Of a DNA stretch of 64,000 nucleotides, positions 11,530 to 22,711 are shown piece after piece. The notes below the pieces were generated by a model that was given only the letters and a program-made list of their open reading frames with translations, was not told where the DNA came from and ran no database searches. Origin of the DNA: Spinacia oleracea (Eukaryota > Streptophyta > Magnoliopsida > Caryophyllales > Amaranthaceae); NCBI RefSeq assembly GCF_020520425.1, contig NC_079492.1, positions 103,265,157-103,329,156 of the forward strand. Direction: 5' to 3'. Position 1 is the first letter of the stretch. Each line of letters opens with the position of its first letter. The translations under genes and the position numbers were made by a program.

Positions 11530-11922
11530 TATTGGTCAAGCATGAGGATTATATCTGCTAGGACTCACAATTTGCAGCCTCAAGCTAGTGTCACGAGTTT
11601 ACATTAATCAAGGCCAATGAGTAGCATGTGGGCGGCTCAAGGGTATATCAACAAGATGTATCCACACAAGTTATATGGTCATTATGCTAATGGTGGTGTA
11701 AGAACAGGTTTGGGCTTTGGAAATAATGGGTATGACGCACGTGTCAATGGCCGTGCGTGGTTTGCGGTTGACAACAAGTTCAAGAACAAGAGTCGAGGTA
11801 ATGGTTTCTTGGGTTATGGAAATGGGAACATGGATGGGTTAAATGAGCTGAATAGGGGCCCCAGAGCGAAGGCGTCTAAGAGCATAAGGATTGGAAAGGG
11901 TAGACATCGTAGAATTTTATGA
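11530..11922 (+). pseudogene. Captured fragment of a YTH-family (ECT-like) m6A-reader gene
   Basis: The open frame 11617-11922 has hallmarks of the segment just before the YTH domain in plant ECT/YTHDF proteins: NGRAWFAVDNKFK, then RGNGFLGYGN and the signature GLNELNRGPRAKASKS. Similarity seems to start upstream of the ATG in the same frame (HNLQPQASVTSLH, then an in-frame TAA at about 11605). The YTH domain itself is absent; after about residue 90 the frame runs into unrelated sequence. In ECT proteins the YTH domain binds N6-methyladenosine in mRNA in the cytoplasm, and this part belongs to the low-complexity region before it. The fragment lies antisense to its host retrotransposon, where pol would be expected. 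No intron is seen across it. Identification rests on family motifs recalled, not on a search. Confidence 0.75.
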
Positions 11923-12004
11923 TTTGGATTGGTTGACTCAATTCTTTTCCTTTGCTTTACTTGTGTAAATTTCGCACATTGGGAGGTACGGGCTAAGTAT
12001 TTCA

Positions 12005-12110
12005 CGGCTTGCTCTTTTCGCTCTCCCTTTTCTCTCTCTTTTTAAGCATTTCATGGCTCGCTCTTTTCGCTCTCCCTTTTCTCTTTCTCTTTTTTCTTTC
12101 TTTGCTTGGG
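12005..12110 (+). repeat. Two-copy tandem repeat of a CT-rich block
   Basis: GGCTYGCTCTTTTCGCTCTC followed by CCTTTTCTCT occurs twice about 50 bp apart. Confidence 0.75.
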
Positions 12111-12206
12111 ATTTCTCCCCAACATAAATCCTTCAAAATTTTTTTAGTTGGGCTAAAAGGTAGATGGTTGTGGTCTTTGAGTCACGAGGCGAGACTAAGT
12201 GAGCCT

Positions 12207-12320
12207 CGTTTGGTAGGCCTATAGTGGACCTTTAATTTTAGTGGGTCTAGGGTGGACCTTTAGCTTTAGTAGGCCTAGGGTGGACCTTTAATTCTAGCAG
12301 GCCTAGGGTGGACTTTTAAA
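12207..12320 (+). repeat. Short tandem repeat, ~30 bp unit, four copies
   Basis: The unit TAGGCCTAGGGTGGACCTTT plus about ten variable bases is repeated four times with small changes. It lies just after the ECT-like fragment. Confidence 0.8.
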
Positions 12321-13299
12321 TCGTCTTACTTTGCAAGCGTATTTAGTCGTTTCTTAAAATGTGCAAATAGCGTAGATTCGAAATTTTGTTTTTACCTTAT
12401 TGAAATTTAACGAAAGAATTGCATCGAAAATAATTTTTTTTGCTTCTCTTCAGATTCCGGTTTCCGGGATTTAACTGGAAGTTGTGATTTAGACTCGAAC
12501 TTTCATTAATCTTTCTGATTATAACCCGTGTATGAATACAAGGAGGTGGCCTAGACTCAAAATAATGACATGGCATAAGCCTATAATACTTGACCAAGCG
12601 ACTCTCAGACTTAGGCTAATTGGACCATACCTTTTGTTGGTTGACACTTTAGATTTTAACCCTTGGGTGTTCATTTGTCATGCGCCATTTTGCTTAATGT
12701 TGGCAAGGTAGTTAATTGGGGAGATCGAATTTTTATTTTTGCAAGACTAGAATCATTAGTGCGGCTTCTCTCTTAGTGTGTATTGCTTTACCCTAATGGT
12801 AGCCTTATGGTATGCCGATTTGGGTATTTTCATGGTTGGTCATGTTGCATTCATGGAAAATCTTTTAGTCCGTACTTAGTAGTATTTCAAGGAGCGAGTG
12901 ACTCGAAAGGACTATGATAGTCGTGACCCAATGTGATTATAAGCCTTGAGGCCATTAATTTTTTCTTTGCCAATGGTATTGACACCTTAGGTTCACTTTG
13001 GGGGTTGTGCGACTATGGGGGAATGATTTTCAGAATGTGACCGTTTCCATTTTGCAAATACTATAATATATTCTTTTTATTGGTGAGATAGAGTATTGAG
13101 GCCGTGGATTCTTAGCAAAGGATGACAATTACATATGGGTGCTTATTGATTTAAATGTTAGGAGAGGAGACTCAATATGGTTTAACCTTTTAACTTGCAG
13201 AACGACACCAAGCATTAGGACCGATTCTATGGATAAGACAACTAAGACTTAGGATTTAGATTGTACTTTGGCATAGCCTAGTCTAGACTCGGATTTATT

Positions 13300-13450
13300 T
13301 TTTTATTCGAACATTATTTTTCTCTGAAAACTTCATTTGAACATTATTTTTTGAATACTTTGCCCATGTGACATTCAAGGTTTAATTAGCATGCTCGGTT
13401 TTGGTGCCGAACATCGTCGTCGTAGGAGGTCTAACAACGACACAAAGAGT
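13300..13450 (-). other. Block shared with the outer element's positions 1-110
   Basis: The reverse complement matches the start of the window (for example GTTCGGCACCAAAACCGAGC). Together with the second shared block (10920-11000 versus 4545-4600), this brackets the region where the outer element has pol (4.4 kb) and the inner one has about 2.3 kb of other sequence including the ECT fragment. Confidence 0.75.
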
Positions 13451-14450
13451 TATTTTTTTTTATAAGACGCTTTTAGAATCGAGTGCTTTTCATACGCCCT
13501 CGTAGCAATTTTTTTTCACGAAAAGTTTTTTTTTTGCTACATAGTTTCTTCATGCGTGGGCACCGAGGCTGCTGTGCCCGACCAGAAGGCCAGGCAGCAA
13601 CTTCAGCGCCCAGCAATGGGCGTTAGAAATATTGGCGCCCAGACAGGGGCGCTGAAAATGCGTCCCCGATTGGTGTTCGATTTCTGTTTGCGTATATTTT
13701 TTGTTTATGCGACTTGATTTTGCGCGCTTGCCTTATAACGTCCTTTACGCGTTGTGCAGCGTTTGTGGGATTCGTTACGGGCCATCCCGAGCGTCGCTTA
13801 TTTTGTGGCGATCGTTCGGGTTTGCGGAACGCGTATTTCGGTATAACTCTTTGGCAAATTGGTTTATGAATATTTGGGCAATTTTTAAGGTCGTTGGTTT
13901 TCTAGCATTATTTGTCTAGCATTATTTGTACGCACAATCATAACATAGTCACATAGTTCGCTACACATAACTACATTACAAACATGGATTTGAAAGTTAA
14001 ATATGTCACGTAGTTTATGATAGGTTTCTATGGGTAGTATTTGCGCCTGGCTTGGTACCGCTTCTATCGTAGATCCAACACATGCCCCGGTCGAGGTAGT
14101 GTCTTCAACAGACGAATTTCGCTCAAGAGGCCAACCCGCAAGTGCAAGCCAAGGGGGCATGCAGGCGAGAGGGACCTAATGAGCGAGCGATTGGGTTCGG
14201 GATAGGTGTACTACCTGCACAAGTACCGAGTGGGCAACATGCGCGGCGTATGCACCCCCCTATTGGCGGAAAAAGGTATCCTTAGTCCCAACTCCCGAGG
14301 GAGCCGAGATTCGTTATGCGGTTCTGCCCGTTCACATTAATATGCTGATTTTCAGGTCGTCCCAACTTGATGGGGAAATAAACGCGGGGTAGGATCGTTT
14401 CACCCTTCGGCTATTTTGATTACCTACAAGCACGATTATTTCCTTCACTA
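13451..14450. other. 5' leader of the inner element, no gene recognised
   Basis: About 1 kb between the PBS and the shared block. It holds a paired CGCCCAG cassette at about 13605-13624 / 13634-13653. Two short open frames (13701-13919 + and 13885-14160 -) show no known motif. Confidence 0.5.
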
Positions 14451-14468
14451 TCCCCAGTGGAGTCGCCA
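14451..14468 (-). promoter_or_regulatory. Primer-binding site, tRNA-Arg type
   Basis: On the minus strand, one base after the LTR end, the site reads TGGCGACTCCACTGGGGA. Its complement ends in CCA and reads like the 3' end of a plant tRNA-Arg. Arg primers are known for Ogre/Tat elements. This establishes that the element runs on the minus strand. Confidence 0.85.
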
Positions 14469-14469
14469 C

Positions 14470-15986
14470 TGTGAGGGGGTCGAAAAAGCACGAGGCTAAT
14501 GCATGACCTCGTCCCTCGTGGGTGTGACGATTCTTTTTTATTCAATCAAGTGTAATTGGATTTCCTGTGAGTTTACACCCAATTGACTAGTAATATAGGA
14601 GTCGCCATTCAGTTTTTAACGATAATGAGAAAAACTGACAAAACCCGGTTATCGTGACATAAAGGGAGTGCAATTATGTTTGACCACGACGGCCGTAGGT
14701 TCCCTTGTGATCCCTGGTGTGGGGATCTCTCAACATACACCCGCAAGGTAGAGATTGAGGGTTCGGGGGACTGTAACTACCGAGAGGAGTACTCACTCTT
14801 CGATAACTCCAGAGGCAGGATATCCTTACTAGCTCAGCATAAATAATTGAAGGGACATGCGTTAACTATTAAACTAATCTGAGTTGATTTTAGCAATATG
14901 CAACATATAATACTAGATCGATCGCGATTATCTGATTTAGATTGCATTAAGGTACCTAGCATGATAATCCAATTTCCCAAAAATATTATATTTGTTAGGC
15001 GTGATAGAACAATCAGATTTAGTTAGTTTAACAGTTCATAAAAAGGGCGAGGAAAGCAATTAAATCATCGTAAAGGGACACATTACGACGCACCCTTGAG
15101 AGGTGCGTCACGGTTCTCAGAAAACTAACCACTTTGACTTTGCTATTTCTCCTTTTTATTTAACGAATCGCAAATTATGGGACATGATACGTTCTGTTCG
15201 ATTTATGGATCGATTGCGACAGAACGCGTGAACAATTTCGCAGCGAGAGGCTTAGGCTAAGGGTTGGAGTCAATACTCAGAATATGAATTGTGTGTTGTG
15301 TGTGTTTTCACGTCGAATTTGGGGCTGTATTTATAGGGAAGAGTTCGTGGAAAGATAGAATTGCAGAGTTCTAATCCACAAAGAATTAGGAAAAAACACG
15401 TACCCAGGTATTTTCAGCACCCAGCTCTGGGCGTCAAAGATTTCGGCGCCCAGCACTGGGCATTGAAAATAGGACCCATGCAATTTCAGCGCCCAGGGGT
15501 GGGCGTTGAAATTGATGTTTGAGCTGTTTTCTTAGTCAGATTCGGATTCCTGAAATCCGTAGTGTTTGAGACTTAATCGAGTCTTTTATTGCGTATCAAT
15601 TTCATGACGGAATGCGTCTGGGCCCGTTACGAACTCTAGGCTCGTTAGGATTTTAATTAATACGTAACTCTTATTTCCGAATCATATTAGGAATAGGATT
15701 CTTGCAGTTTTCTATCTCATTTAGGATTTATGTTGGAGTGCAACACCTAATTCTGACAGGTTTCTATCTTTTATGACTTGCCACTTTTAGAAGCTACCCT
15801 TTACGGCAGTTACTATTTTTAGCAGGTTTCCATAAATATCAGGTTTCTATAAATAGCAGGTTTTGGGTGAAATGAAAGGGGAATTGAGATTCGTTATTTT
15901 ATAGGAGATGCGTTGTCAAGTGGAGATTTATGCTTTCATCATCGAACCTTCCCTTTCGGGAATGGGGACAAAAGTAGGTGTCTACA
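14470..15986 (-). repeat. 5' LTR of the inner element
   Basis: 1517 bp, the same length as 4747-6263. The minus-strand TATA box (CTATAAATA) is at 15328-15336 and would drive the genomic RNA. Palindromes match those of the other LTR. Confidence 0.95.
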
Positions 15987-15991
15987 ACAAG
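15987..15991. repeat. Target-site duplication, right copy (ACAAG)
   Basis: Pairs with 4742-4746. Confidence 0.95.
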
Positions 15992-16352
15992 CCCAACAAA
16001 GGAGTATGGCACGAGTTGACAAGGATGAAAATCCCAAATGTAGACATGAGAAAATATACATATGTAATACCCCCCAAGTAGTCGGCTAGTCTAGTACATT
16101 TGCACTCTTGTAAGAACTCACTCTTTTTTTTGGTACAATATATGGAATCCTTTCTTTTTTCAAAAATTGTCGTTGGTTTGAAAGTTTAGTACCGTCATAA
16201 TGCAACGTGTCGAGACCTCATGTGATAAAGGCAACCTAGCAAGCCCAATGAAGGCTCAAACATTCTTGCACCAAAGATTCGCAAAAAATAATAAATCATA
16301 TGTACATGCGAAATACAAGAATGAATAAAATACAAAAGTGGAAGCAAGCCTA

Positions 16353-17100
16353 AGACTCATCCTCGGCTTCACCCCTCCAAGCCTCACCGGTCCATCCCGT
16401 CCACCCCCCATGGTGCGAGGACCCCCAGGCTGAACCTCCCCAATGTTGAGGCTGCGGCTGCAACTCGGGGCTAGACTCACGAGCCACTGACATGGAACGC
16501 CGCCCACGCTCCCGCTCAGGTCGCTCCCCAGAAGTACTCGTCCCCACGTCAGAACGGCGAGTGTCGTTCCCGTTCTCTCTCCTCAGGGCCGCATCCCCCG
16601 AACCCCGACGGCCCCATGTCATCGGCCCCGGCTTGCCCTGTCTCCGTCTGTAGAAACAAAAAGAAAAAGTAAGTGACAAGAATGAGACAACCAAAGAAAT
16701 GTACAAAAAGCAGGCACATCACCTGAGTAGAGCGGGGGCTCCTGCAAGAAAGTGCGGATCGGGCCCGAACCAACGCGGACTTCAACTGGCTGATCACCCC
16801 CACCATCGCATTGGTCGTACGGGCCGGGACCTGAAATGGGAATGTCAGTAACAAAAGAAAACAAAAAAAATAAGAAAGATGCATAAATGAAAGGTGCATA
16901 CCGCCTGTACTCCCTCAGGGAGCGGAGCATGGAAAACCCGGCCCTCCGGGATAATCTCCACAAGCTCGGATCCACCCTCCCCAATATATGAGATCCGAGC
17001 ATCGGGAGGCACCCACCCCCCTAACGCGGGATCAGGACGCTCCTGCACGAAACACGATAACATGAATATATGGGTACGAGCATGGGAATGCAGCAAGAAA
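16353..17100 (-). CDS. Possible 3' exons of the antisense PMD reading frame
   Basis: Three open blocks with plausible splice signals lie downstream of the PMD core on the minus strand. They are about 16900-17045 (ERPDPALGGWVPPDARISYI...), about 16730-16832 (VPARTTNAMVGVISQL) and about 16353-16640 (a Gly/Arg/Ser-rich tail ending GEAEDES before a stop). The composition is GC-rich like the core and unlike the surrounding sequence. Exon joins and phases could not be settled by eye, and the core has its own stop at 17121. This may be a longer protein with a disordered tail, or decayed remains of one. Confidence 0.45.
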
Positions 17101-17120
17101 TAAAAATAAAAAAGAGCGAC

Positions 17121-18536
17121 TTATAACGCCAGGCTCCGGGAGACGAAGAGAATCCAGAGGAACTGATGATAGCTAGCTCCCGCTATCACCAACTCCGTCG
17201 CCGGAACGCCCGCCCTCGAATGAACCCTCCAGGCCTCGCCTATCGAACGGGTGGCCAACATGGTCGCAGGTGGAGGATGAGGCACCGAGAAGACTCCAAT
17301 GGTCTGCATACATACCCGCTCCCCCAGATACCAGACGGGGTCACGGCGACCAATGAATAAAACCCGCATCTGGCTCAGGGCATAACTATCACTGACCGAA
17401 GCGTAGGCACCCCTAAAAGAGATCCATGGGGTCCATACCACCTATTTGTGAATACAGACACAATCAGATCTCGCACACAAAAAATAATAAATAATAAGAA
17501 ACGAGATAAGGAAAAGGTGCTTTACATGCTCGGGGTTCCCATCCCGAATGAGATCCCACACGGTATCAGGCGGCGGGCGCGCCGTCAGCTTCTTCTTCCA
17601 GCCCCAACGACGACCAGCAGGGTACTCCAAAGGCCTTTGCCCCTTTCGGGGAGCCAGCCAAGGTAAATGCTCAAAGGCCCAAAGCTATAAAAGAGAGAAA
17701 ATGGGCAGTAAAACAAAATGTATATCAAAAGCCCAATAAGGCATGAAAGCAAAAAAAAAGAGACCGAGGCACATACCTCAATCAAGCGTGGCACCCCCGC
17801 CAATGCGATGACGAAATGACGTCTACGAGGGTCCGATTCTCGCACCGCCAGACTCATCTGGCCCACGAGCGTCGAATAGCCCAAATTGCCCCAGCAGTAG
17901 GCGCCTAGCGAAGACACGTGCTCCACCAGGTCTATCCACCTCGGGTCAAAAGTGTCAGTAGGACCCGACAGAAAAGTGGAAGTGATGAAGTGGAGATAAA
18001 ACAACCGGGCCTGTCTCAAAGGAGACTCCTCCACTCCGTGCTCCAGGTCCCACATCAAATCAGCATAGGGTATCCCACGGGCCTGATACGAAGGCAATCT
18101 CCGACCCAGCCACGAGCCCATGAGCCTAGTGCCCTCAGCAACGGTCGGCAGCGGGCCATCAGACCTCAGTCGAACGGGAATCCCCGTAAAGGTCAAGCCC
18201 GTCAAAGCGGTGTAGTCTTCGGGAGTAATCGTCATCTCGCCCCAAGGAAAATGGAAGGTGTTGGTAGTGTCCCACCACCACCTCATAAATGACCGCAAGA
18301 AAGATAGGGAGATGTTGAGTCGCAGTATCTCCCAGAAAGTCTCCACTACCGGGAACAGCGAACTCTCCCTCACCAAAGCCTGGGCGTCCGAACTCAGGTA
18401 GCCAAAAACGGGCTCGCTCGTCGCCGCACCGTAACCACGGACTGTAGTATCCCTCCTCGCGTGAAGACGGGTAGTCACATGGTGCTCCAGGTCGTAATGC
18501 AAGTCCCGACCGTCGTAATACACAGGACCCACCCAT
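17121..18536 (-). CDS. Plant mobile domain (PMD) protein carried antisense in the outer retrotransposon
   Basis: Three blocks join in frame. They are 18532-17777, 17684-17526 (acceptor TATAG, donor CAT|GTAAA) and 17441-17121 (acceptor AATAG, stop TAA). The first has the PMD core: FMRWWWDTTNTFHFPWGEMT, then ITPEDYTALTGLTFTGIPV and WLGRRLPSYQ. The second has LWAFEHLPWLAP and the third GAYASVSDSYALSQM. The start is unclear: in frame, a stop lies just upstream of 18536, and an ATG at 18713 followed by GTAAGT may be an earlier exon. PMD proteins include the MAIN/MAIL1 silencing and genome-stability factors, and related domains ride in gypsy elements as extra antisense frames. The function inside elements is unknown. 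Because it is antisense, its introns survive in the element's genomic RNA. Confidence 0.72.
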
Positions 18537-18716
18537 AGGGGTCCCGCACCGGTAGACTAACGTGTCATACCGCGCTCCGCGTGGTCGCCAGAAGACGGTG
18601 ATGACTCGCAAGACATGCTGGTCAACGACACAACAATAAGGCATTATACCTTTAACAAAGATGGCACTTACCATCTCTAAAAAGAGTGCATTCCGCTCAT
18701 AAAATGGAGTCATACA

Positions 18717-18821
18717 ATTTTGTTCCCTAAAAACATGGTACTAAGTTCAAATTGAGCAAATACCTCCCTAAACAAAATTAACTCCAACAAAATCAAAATT
18801 CTTTCATAATTTGTCACTCAT
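18717..18821. other. Outer-element sequence between PMD frame and copia insertion
   Basis: Nothing recognised. The copia target duplication GAATT begins at 18822. Confidence 0.5.
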
Positions 18822-18826
18822 GAATT

Positions 18827-20219
18827 TGTTAGGTTATGATACATATGAATAAACATAAATCATGCGGAAAAACCATAAAGCCAGGAAACATATTATTTAC
18901 ACATAATCATTTAGCATATTTCAGATGCATACACTTTGTAGCGTGCCCTCCCTAGCTGCGCCCGAATCGAACAAGCACAAGTCTTTAGGACTCCAAGTGT
19001 CGTGCCTCCGTAGATAGTCCACAGCACGTCCGGATTCGCCTTAAGATTGACCAACTAGAATCGCCCTTAAGGTACTAGGATTTTCGGCTAAATAGGCAAG
19101 TGTTTGTGGCTGATTTTTGCTTGAAAATCTTTCCTTTGAATACTTCAAATCTCGATGTAAATATGTGACCCTAGGCACCTATTTATAGAGTTTATGGAAA
19201 GGAATTATAATTCTACTAGGATAGGGATTTATTAATTAGAATCCTATTAGAACTCTAAATAATAAATTTAATCTTTTAGGATTAGGATTTAATCAATGCA
19301 CGAATTCCAATAGGATTAGGATTCATTACGAACACGAGTGTTGCACGACCACGAGGAACGCACGCACCCGCGCAGGCCTTGCGGCCCACACGAGCAGGCG
19401 CTGCCTCGCAGCCCACGAGCATAAGCTCGCGCGCGCCTATGGCCTTGTTGGGCCTGGCCTTGCGCTGGACCTGGCGAGGTTGTGGCATCTCCGTGTTTGG
19501 GCGCTTGTCTTGCTGGGCGCGGGCCTGGCTTCGTGCTGGGCCTTCGTCTAGCAAGCCTCGTCCGATGCTAATTCGTACGATGCGCTTCCGATTAAATTTC
19601 CGGTTCCGGAATTCATTTCCGATACGAACAATATTTAATAATTCCGATTCCGGAATTAATTTCCGTTTCGAACAAATATTTAATATTTCCGTTTCCGAAA
19701 TTATTTTCCGATTCCGATAATATTTCCGATTCTGACAATATTTCCGTTTCCGGCAATATTTCCGATTCCGGCAATATTTCCATTTCCATTAATATTTTCC
19801 GATACGTACCATGTTTCCGTTTCCGGCAACATCTACGACTTGGATAATATTTATATTTCCGATACGATCCATATTTCCGTTTCCGGCAATATCATCGTTT
19901 CCGGAGTATTCATTTCTTGCTTGTGACGATCTCAGCTCCCACTGAAACCAAGATCCGTCGATTCCGAGTATCCATAGATGGAGTATTTAATTCCATTAAA
20001 TACTTGATCCGTTTACGTACTATTTGTGTGACCCTACGGTTTCAGTCAAGAGTAAGTTGTGGATTAATATAATTAATTCCACTTGAACTGAAGCGGCCTC
20101 TAGCTAGGCATTCAGCTCACTTGATCTCACTGAATTATTAACTTGTTAATTAATACTGAACCGCATTTATTAGACTTAATATTATATGCATACTTGGACC
20201 AAGGGCATTATTTCCTTCA
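18827..20219 (-). repeat. 3' LTR of the copia element
   Basis: 1393 bp, ends TG/CA. The minus-strand TATA (CTATAAATA) is at 19180-19188. It holds a run of imperfect repeats of TTTCCGATTCCGGCAATA type at about 19590-19910. Confidence 0.93.
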
Positions 20220-20232
20220 GTCTCCCACTTGT
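20220..20232 (-). promoter_or_regulatory. Polypurine tract of the copia element
   Basis: Minus strand GGACAAGTGGGAGAC runs straight into the LTR start TGAAGG, the usual copia arrangement. Confidence 0.8.
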
Positions 20233-22384
20233 CCTTAGGGACAAGTGTGCATTTCCTAATTCCTTTGTCGCTCGATGCTTGCTCTTGAAAATAAGGTAAG
20301 AGTTGTCATCCTTATTATGTCCTGAGGTGTTTCTCGGTTTCAGAGTTCAACTGATCAAATAAACAGATAATCATAGCCTATGATTCATCCGAGCACGGCC
20401 ATGCATTTTACAGTTTCTAGCTCTCCGAGTGGCCTTGTACAACTTTTAAGCATCTCATCCCGATTTATGGGAGGACAATCCCAATATTACGATCTTGAGA
20501 TTAGACTTCGTTTGATAGGTGATTACCTGAGCGTTGCCTTTATAGCCTCCTTTTACGATGCGACGGTTGGTCAACGTCAAAGTAACCAGTTCTCAAACAA
20601 GTAATCTCAAATCACTCAAGTATTGAGGATTTAGTGTCTAATAATTTTAATGAAATTTACTTATGACAGATTTTCATCTCTTACAGTAAAGTTTCATAGG
20701 TTTGTCCGATACTAGTCTTCCCAAAGTAAGTATCTATGCAAATGATTACGACATTGCCATGTCCACATAGTTCAAGAAACAGAACTACTAGTCATCTTGC
20801 ATTCTAGTCGTCTAACGTTTTCTATGCGTCCATCTTTATAGAAAACTCCGACCAGGGACCATTTTCAACTTTTGACATTCAAGTTCACTTGATAGACATT
20901 TCTTAGTCACAGGACTGATCCTGACAGTCTATCTTGAATATAGCGTCAAATTAAAGGGACTCATCATTTAATACTAAACCAAGATTAAATGGAAGATGAA
21001 AATACATTTCATATATGATAAATGTTCAACCCCTAATGTTTTATAACCATGGGCCTCGAACCCATCTTTTAAAAAACTAGTGGAATTCAAAACTATGCTT
21101 TGATTTCCAGTGCCACAATGTGAGTGTTGTTTCTCACTTGTTGCATAGGTTTAGTTATCATTCTTTGCCAATCTTAATATCCATTTCATCGAATGTTTTT
21201 CGAGATAGGATGATAAGATCTTTTGAGTTTGTTTATTATGTGATCTAGTCTTTCTTACTACATTAGTGGTTCTACGCATTTTGCAATGAAGAACCATTAA
21301 GTCAACAGACATGTGATCTACCCAAGTTCAATGAAGAACTCTTTAACATAAACAACCCTGTTTAATTGCTTCTTAGGCAATAAGTACTTTTACTTCAACT
21401 GTTTAGGTTGCTAGTGATGCTTTGTTTGGATTTACTTATCCAAGCAGTTCACAGATATGCGGAAGACTTTCCAACTATATCTTGGAACATAGAAATTATT
21501 ATTTTTAATTTTCCACGCAATAACTCATGGTCTCCAATCCATGTTGCCATTTTAAAACACGATGCTCTATAGCTCGTCCTTGCCAATGGTTAACTCCAAA
21601 GGGATCTTTCTTGATCATTTGCCAGTGTTTATGCGTGTAGCATCAATATTTAGCATATCTTTATTTCCTTGAATCAAGAACTATTCATATGTACCTTTTC
21701 AAGTACCATAAGTTTTTCTCGATCTCAATCTAGTTGATCTTCACTAATATCAATAGAGATTGGTATATGTTCGTTATGCCTAAAGCCATACGATACATTT
21801 TTGGCGATCCTTATATTATATCATACATGATAAATTCTTTTGCAGAATTATTCTGAATTGAATTCTATTGATGTAACTTTAGCTCATTCAATTTCAGCAG
21901 ATACTGAATCCAGCTAAATTCTTTGACATATAATATAGGTTTAAGAATCTCATTTAGACTCTTTGATGTTTAACTTAGTAAATGCTTATACATAGTTCAA
22001 ACATCCTTTACTTAGATTTATTCATATGGGTCGAATATCTCCAATGGAGTCTTTCGTGTTTGATTTAGTAAATTCCATTACTTAATCTAAAACAATATTA
22101 TAAGATCTTTGTAACCACATCTTAATACCCAGTATGTACTAAGTTTCGCCATGGTCCATCATTGATGAATAATTTCAAATCTAAGTAATTAGCATTTGAA
22201 TGTTATTTCATAATAGAGAGATATGTGTGTGATACACATAGGACCAATTAAGTTTTATGTACTCCCACTAAACTTCTTATATATGAATAAGAGTCATGTA
22301 CATTTTATGAAACTAAAATACTTATTAGCTTCACCAAAATACATTTCTAATTCCCAATTGCTTGCTTAAATCTGTACTTAGATT
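20233..22384 (-). pseudogene. Copia pol 3' part, heavily decayed (RNase H remains)
   Basis: On the minus strand around 21240-21420, broken frames resemble the copia RNase H end (an EAIK...V.EFF.ELG pattern followed by a SVDL...LHCK-like piece). No frame stays open for long. The remainder is AT-rich with nothing recognised. Confidence 0.45.
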
Positions 22385-22711
22385 TCATAAGCTAGTTTTC
22401 CTTTTCAAGCATTTATTTGGATCCACAAATCCTATGACATACCATGTACATATTTTATTCCAACATTTGATTGAGGAATACGTTTTGTCATCCAATTGCC
22501 ATATGTACCAATACGCAATCATTGCTTGATTTATAGACTTGAGCATTACGATTATGCATGAGGTTTCAACACAATCCATGCCATGAATTTGCGTGTAACC
22601 TTTAGCAACTAATCTAGCTTTGTGTGTGAACACAATTTCATGTTTGATGGTTTTCATCCTTAAAACAAACTTGCAACCAATAGGTGTGAAACTATTCTTG
22701 CAAATCAACAA
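22385..22711 (-). pseudogene. Copia reverse transcriptase remnant
   Basis: A 108-codon open piece contains KARLVAKGYTQIHGMDCVET, the copia RT opening motif (usually KARLVAKGYTQ..G.DY.ETFSPV). Next comes a degraded IWQLDDKT matching the usual WQMDVKTAFLNG, then GFVDPNKC. Internal deletions have removed most of the catalytic palm and the YVDD motif is not seen. It cannot encode an active enzyme. Confidence 0.85.

Larger units (their letters stand above)
4747..15986 (-). mobile_element. Inner non-autonomous Tat/Ogre-like LTR element, minus strand, 11.2 kb
   Basis: Two direct repeats of exactly 1517 bp (4747-6263 and 14470-15986) begin TGTGAGGGGG and end GTGTCTACA, flanked by ACAAG. The orientation is minus: the primer-binding site lies next to the right LTR (14451-14468) and the polypurine tract next to the left one (6264-6278). 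By eye the LTRs differ at about two dozen positions (roughly 98.5% identity), so the insertion is fairly recent. The 8.2 kb interior shows no gag or pol motif in any frame. It contains tandem repeats, paired palindromes and a host gene fragment (ECT-like, 11530-11922). Its LTR is the same family as the outer element's LTR at 30568-32051, in inverted orientation. It must have moved with proteins supplied by an autonomous relative. Confidence 0.93.

Noticed and set aside
16894..18292. Several + strand open frames opposite the PMD gene
   Set aside because: They are GC-rich shadows of the minus-strand PMD exons and carry no motif.
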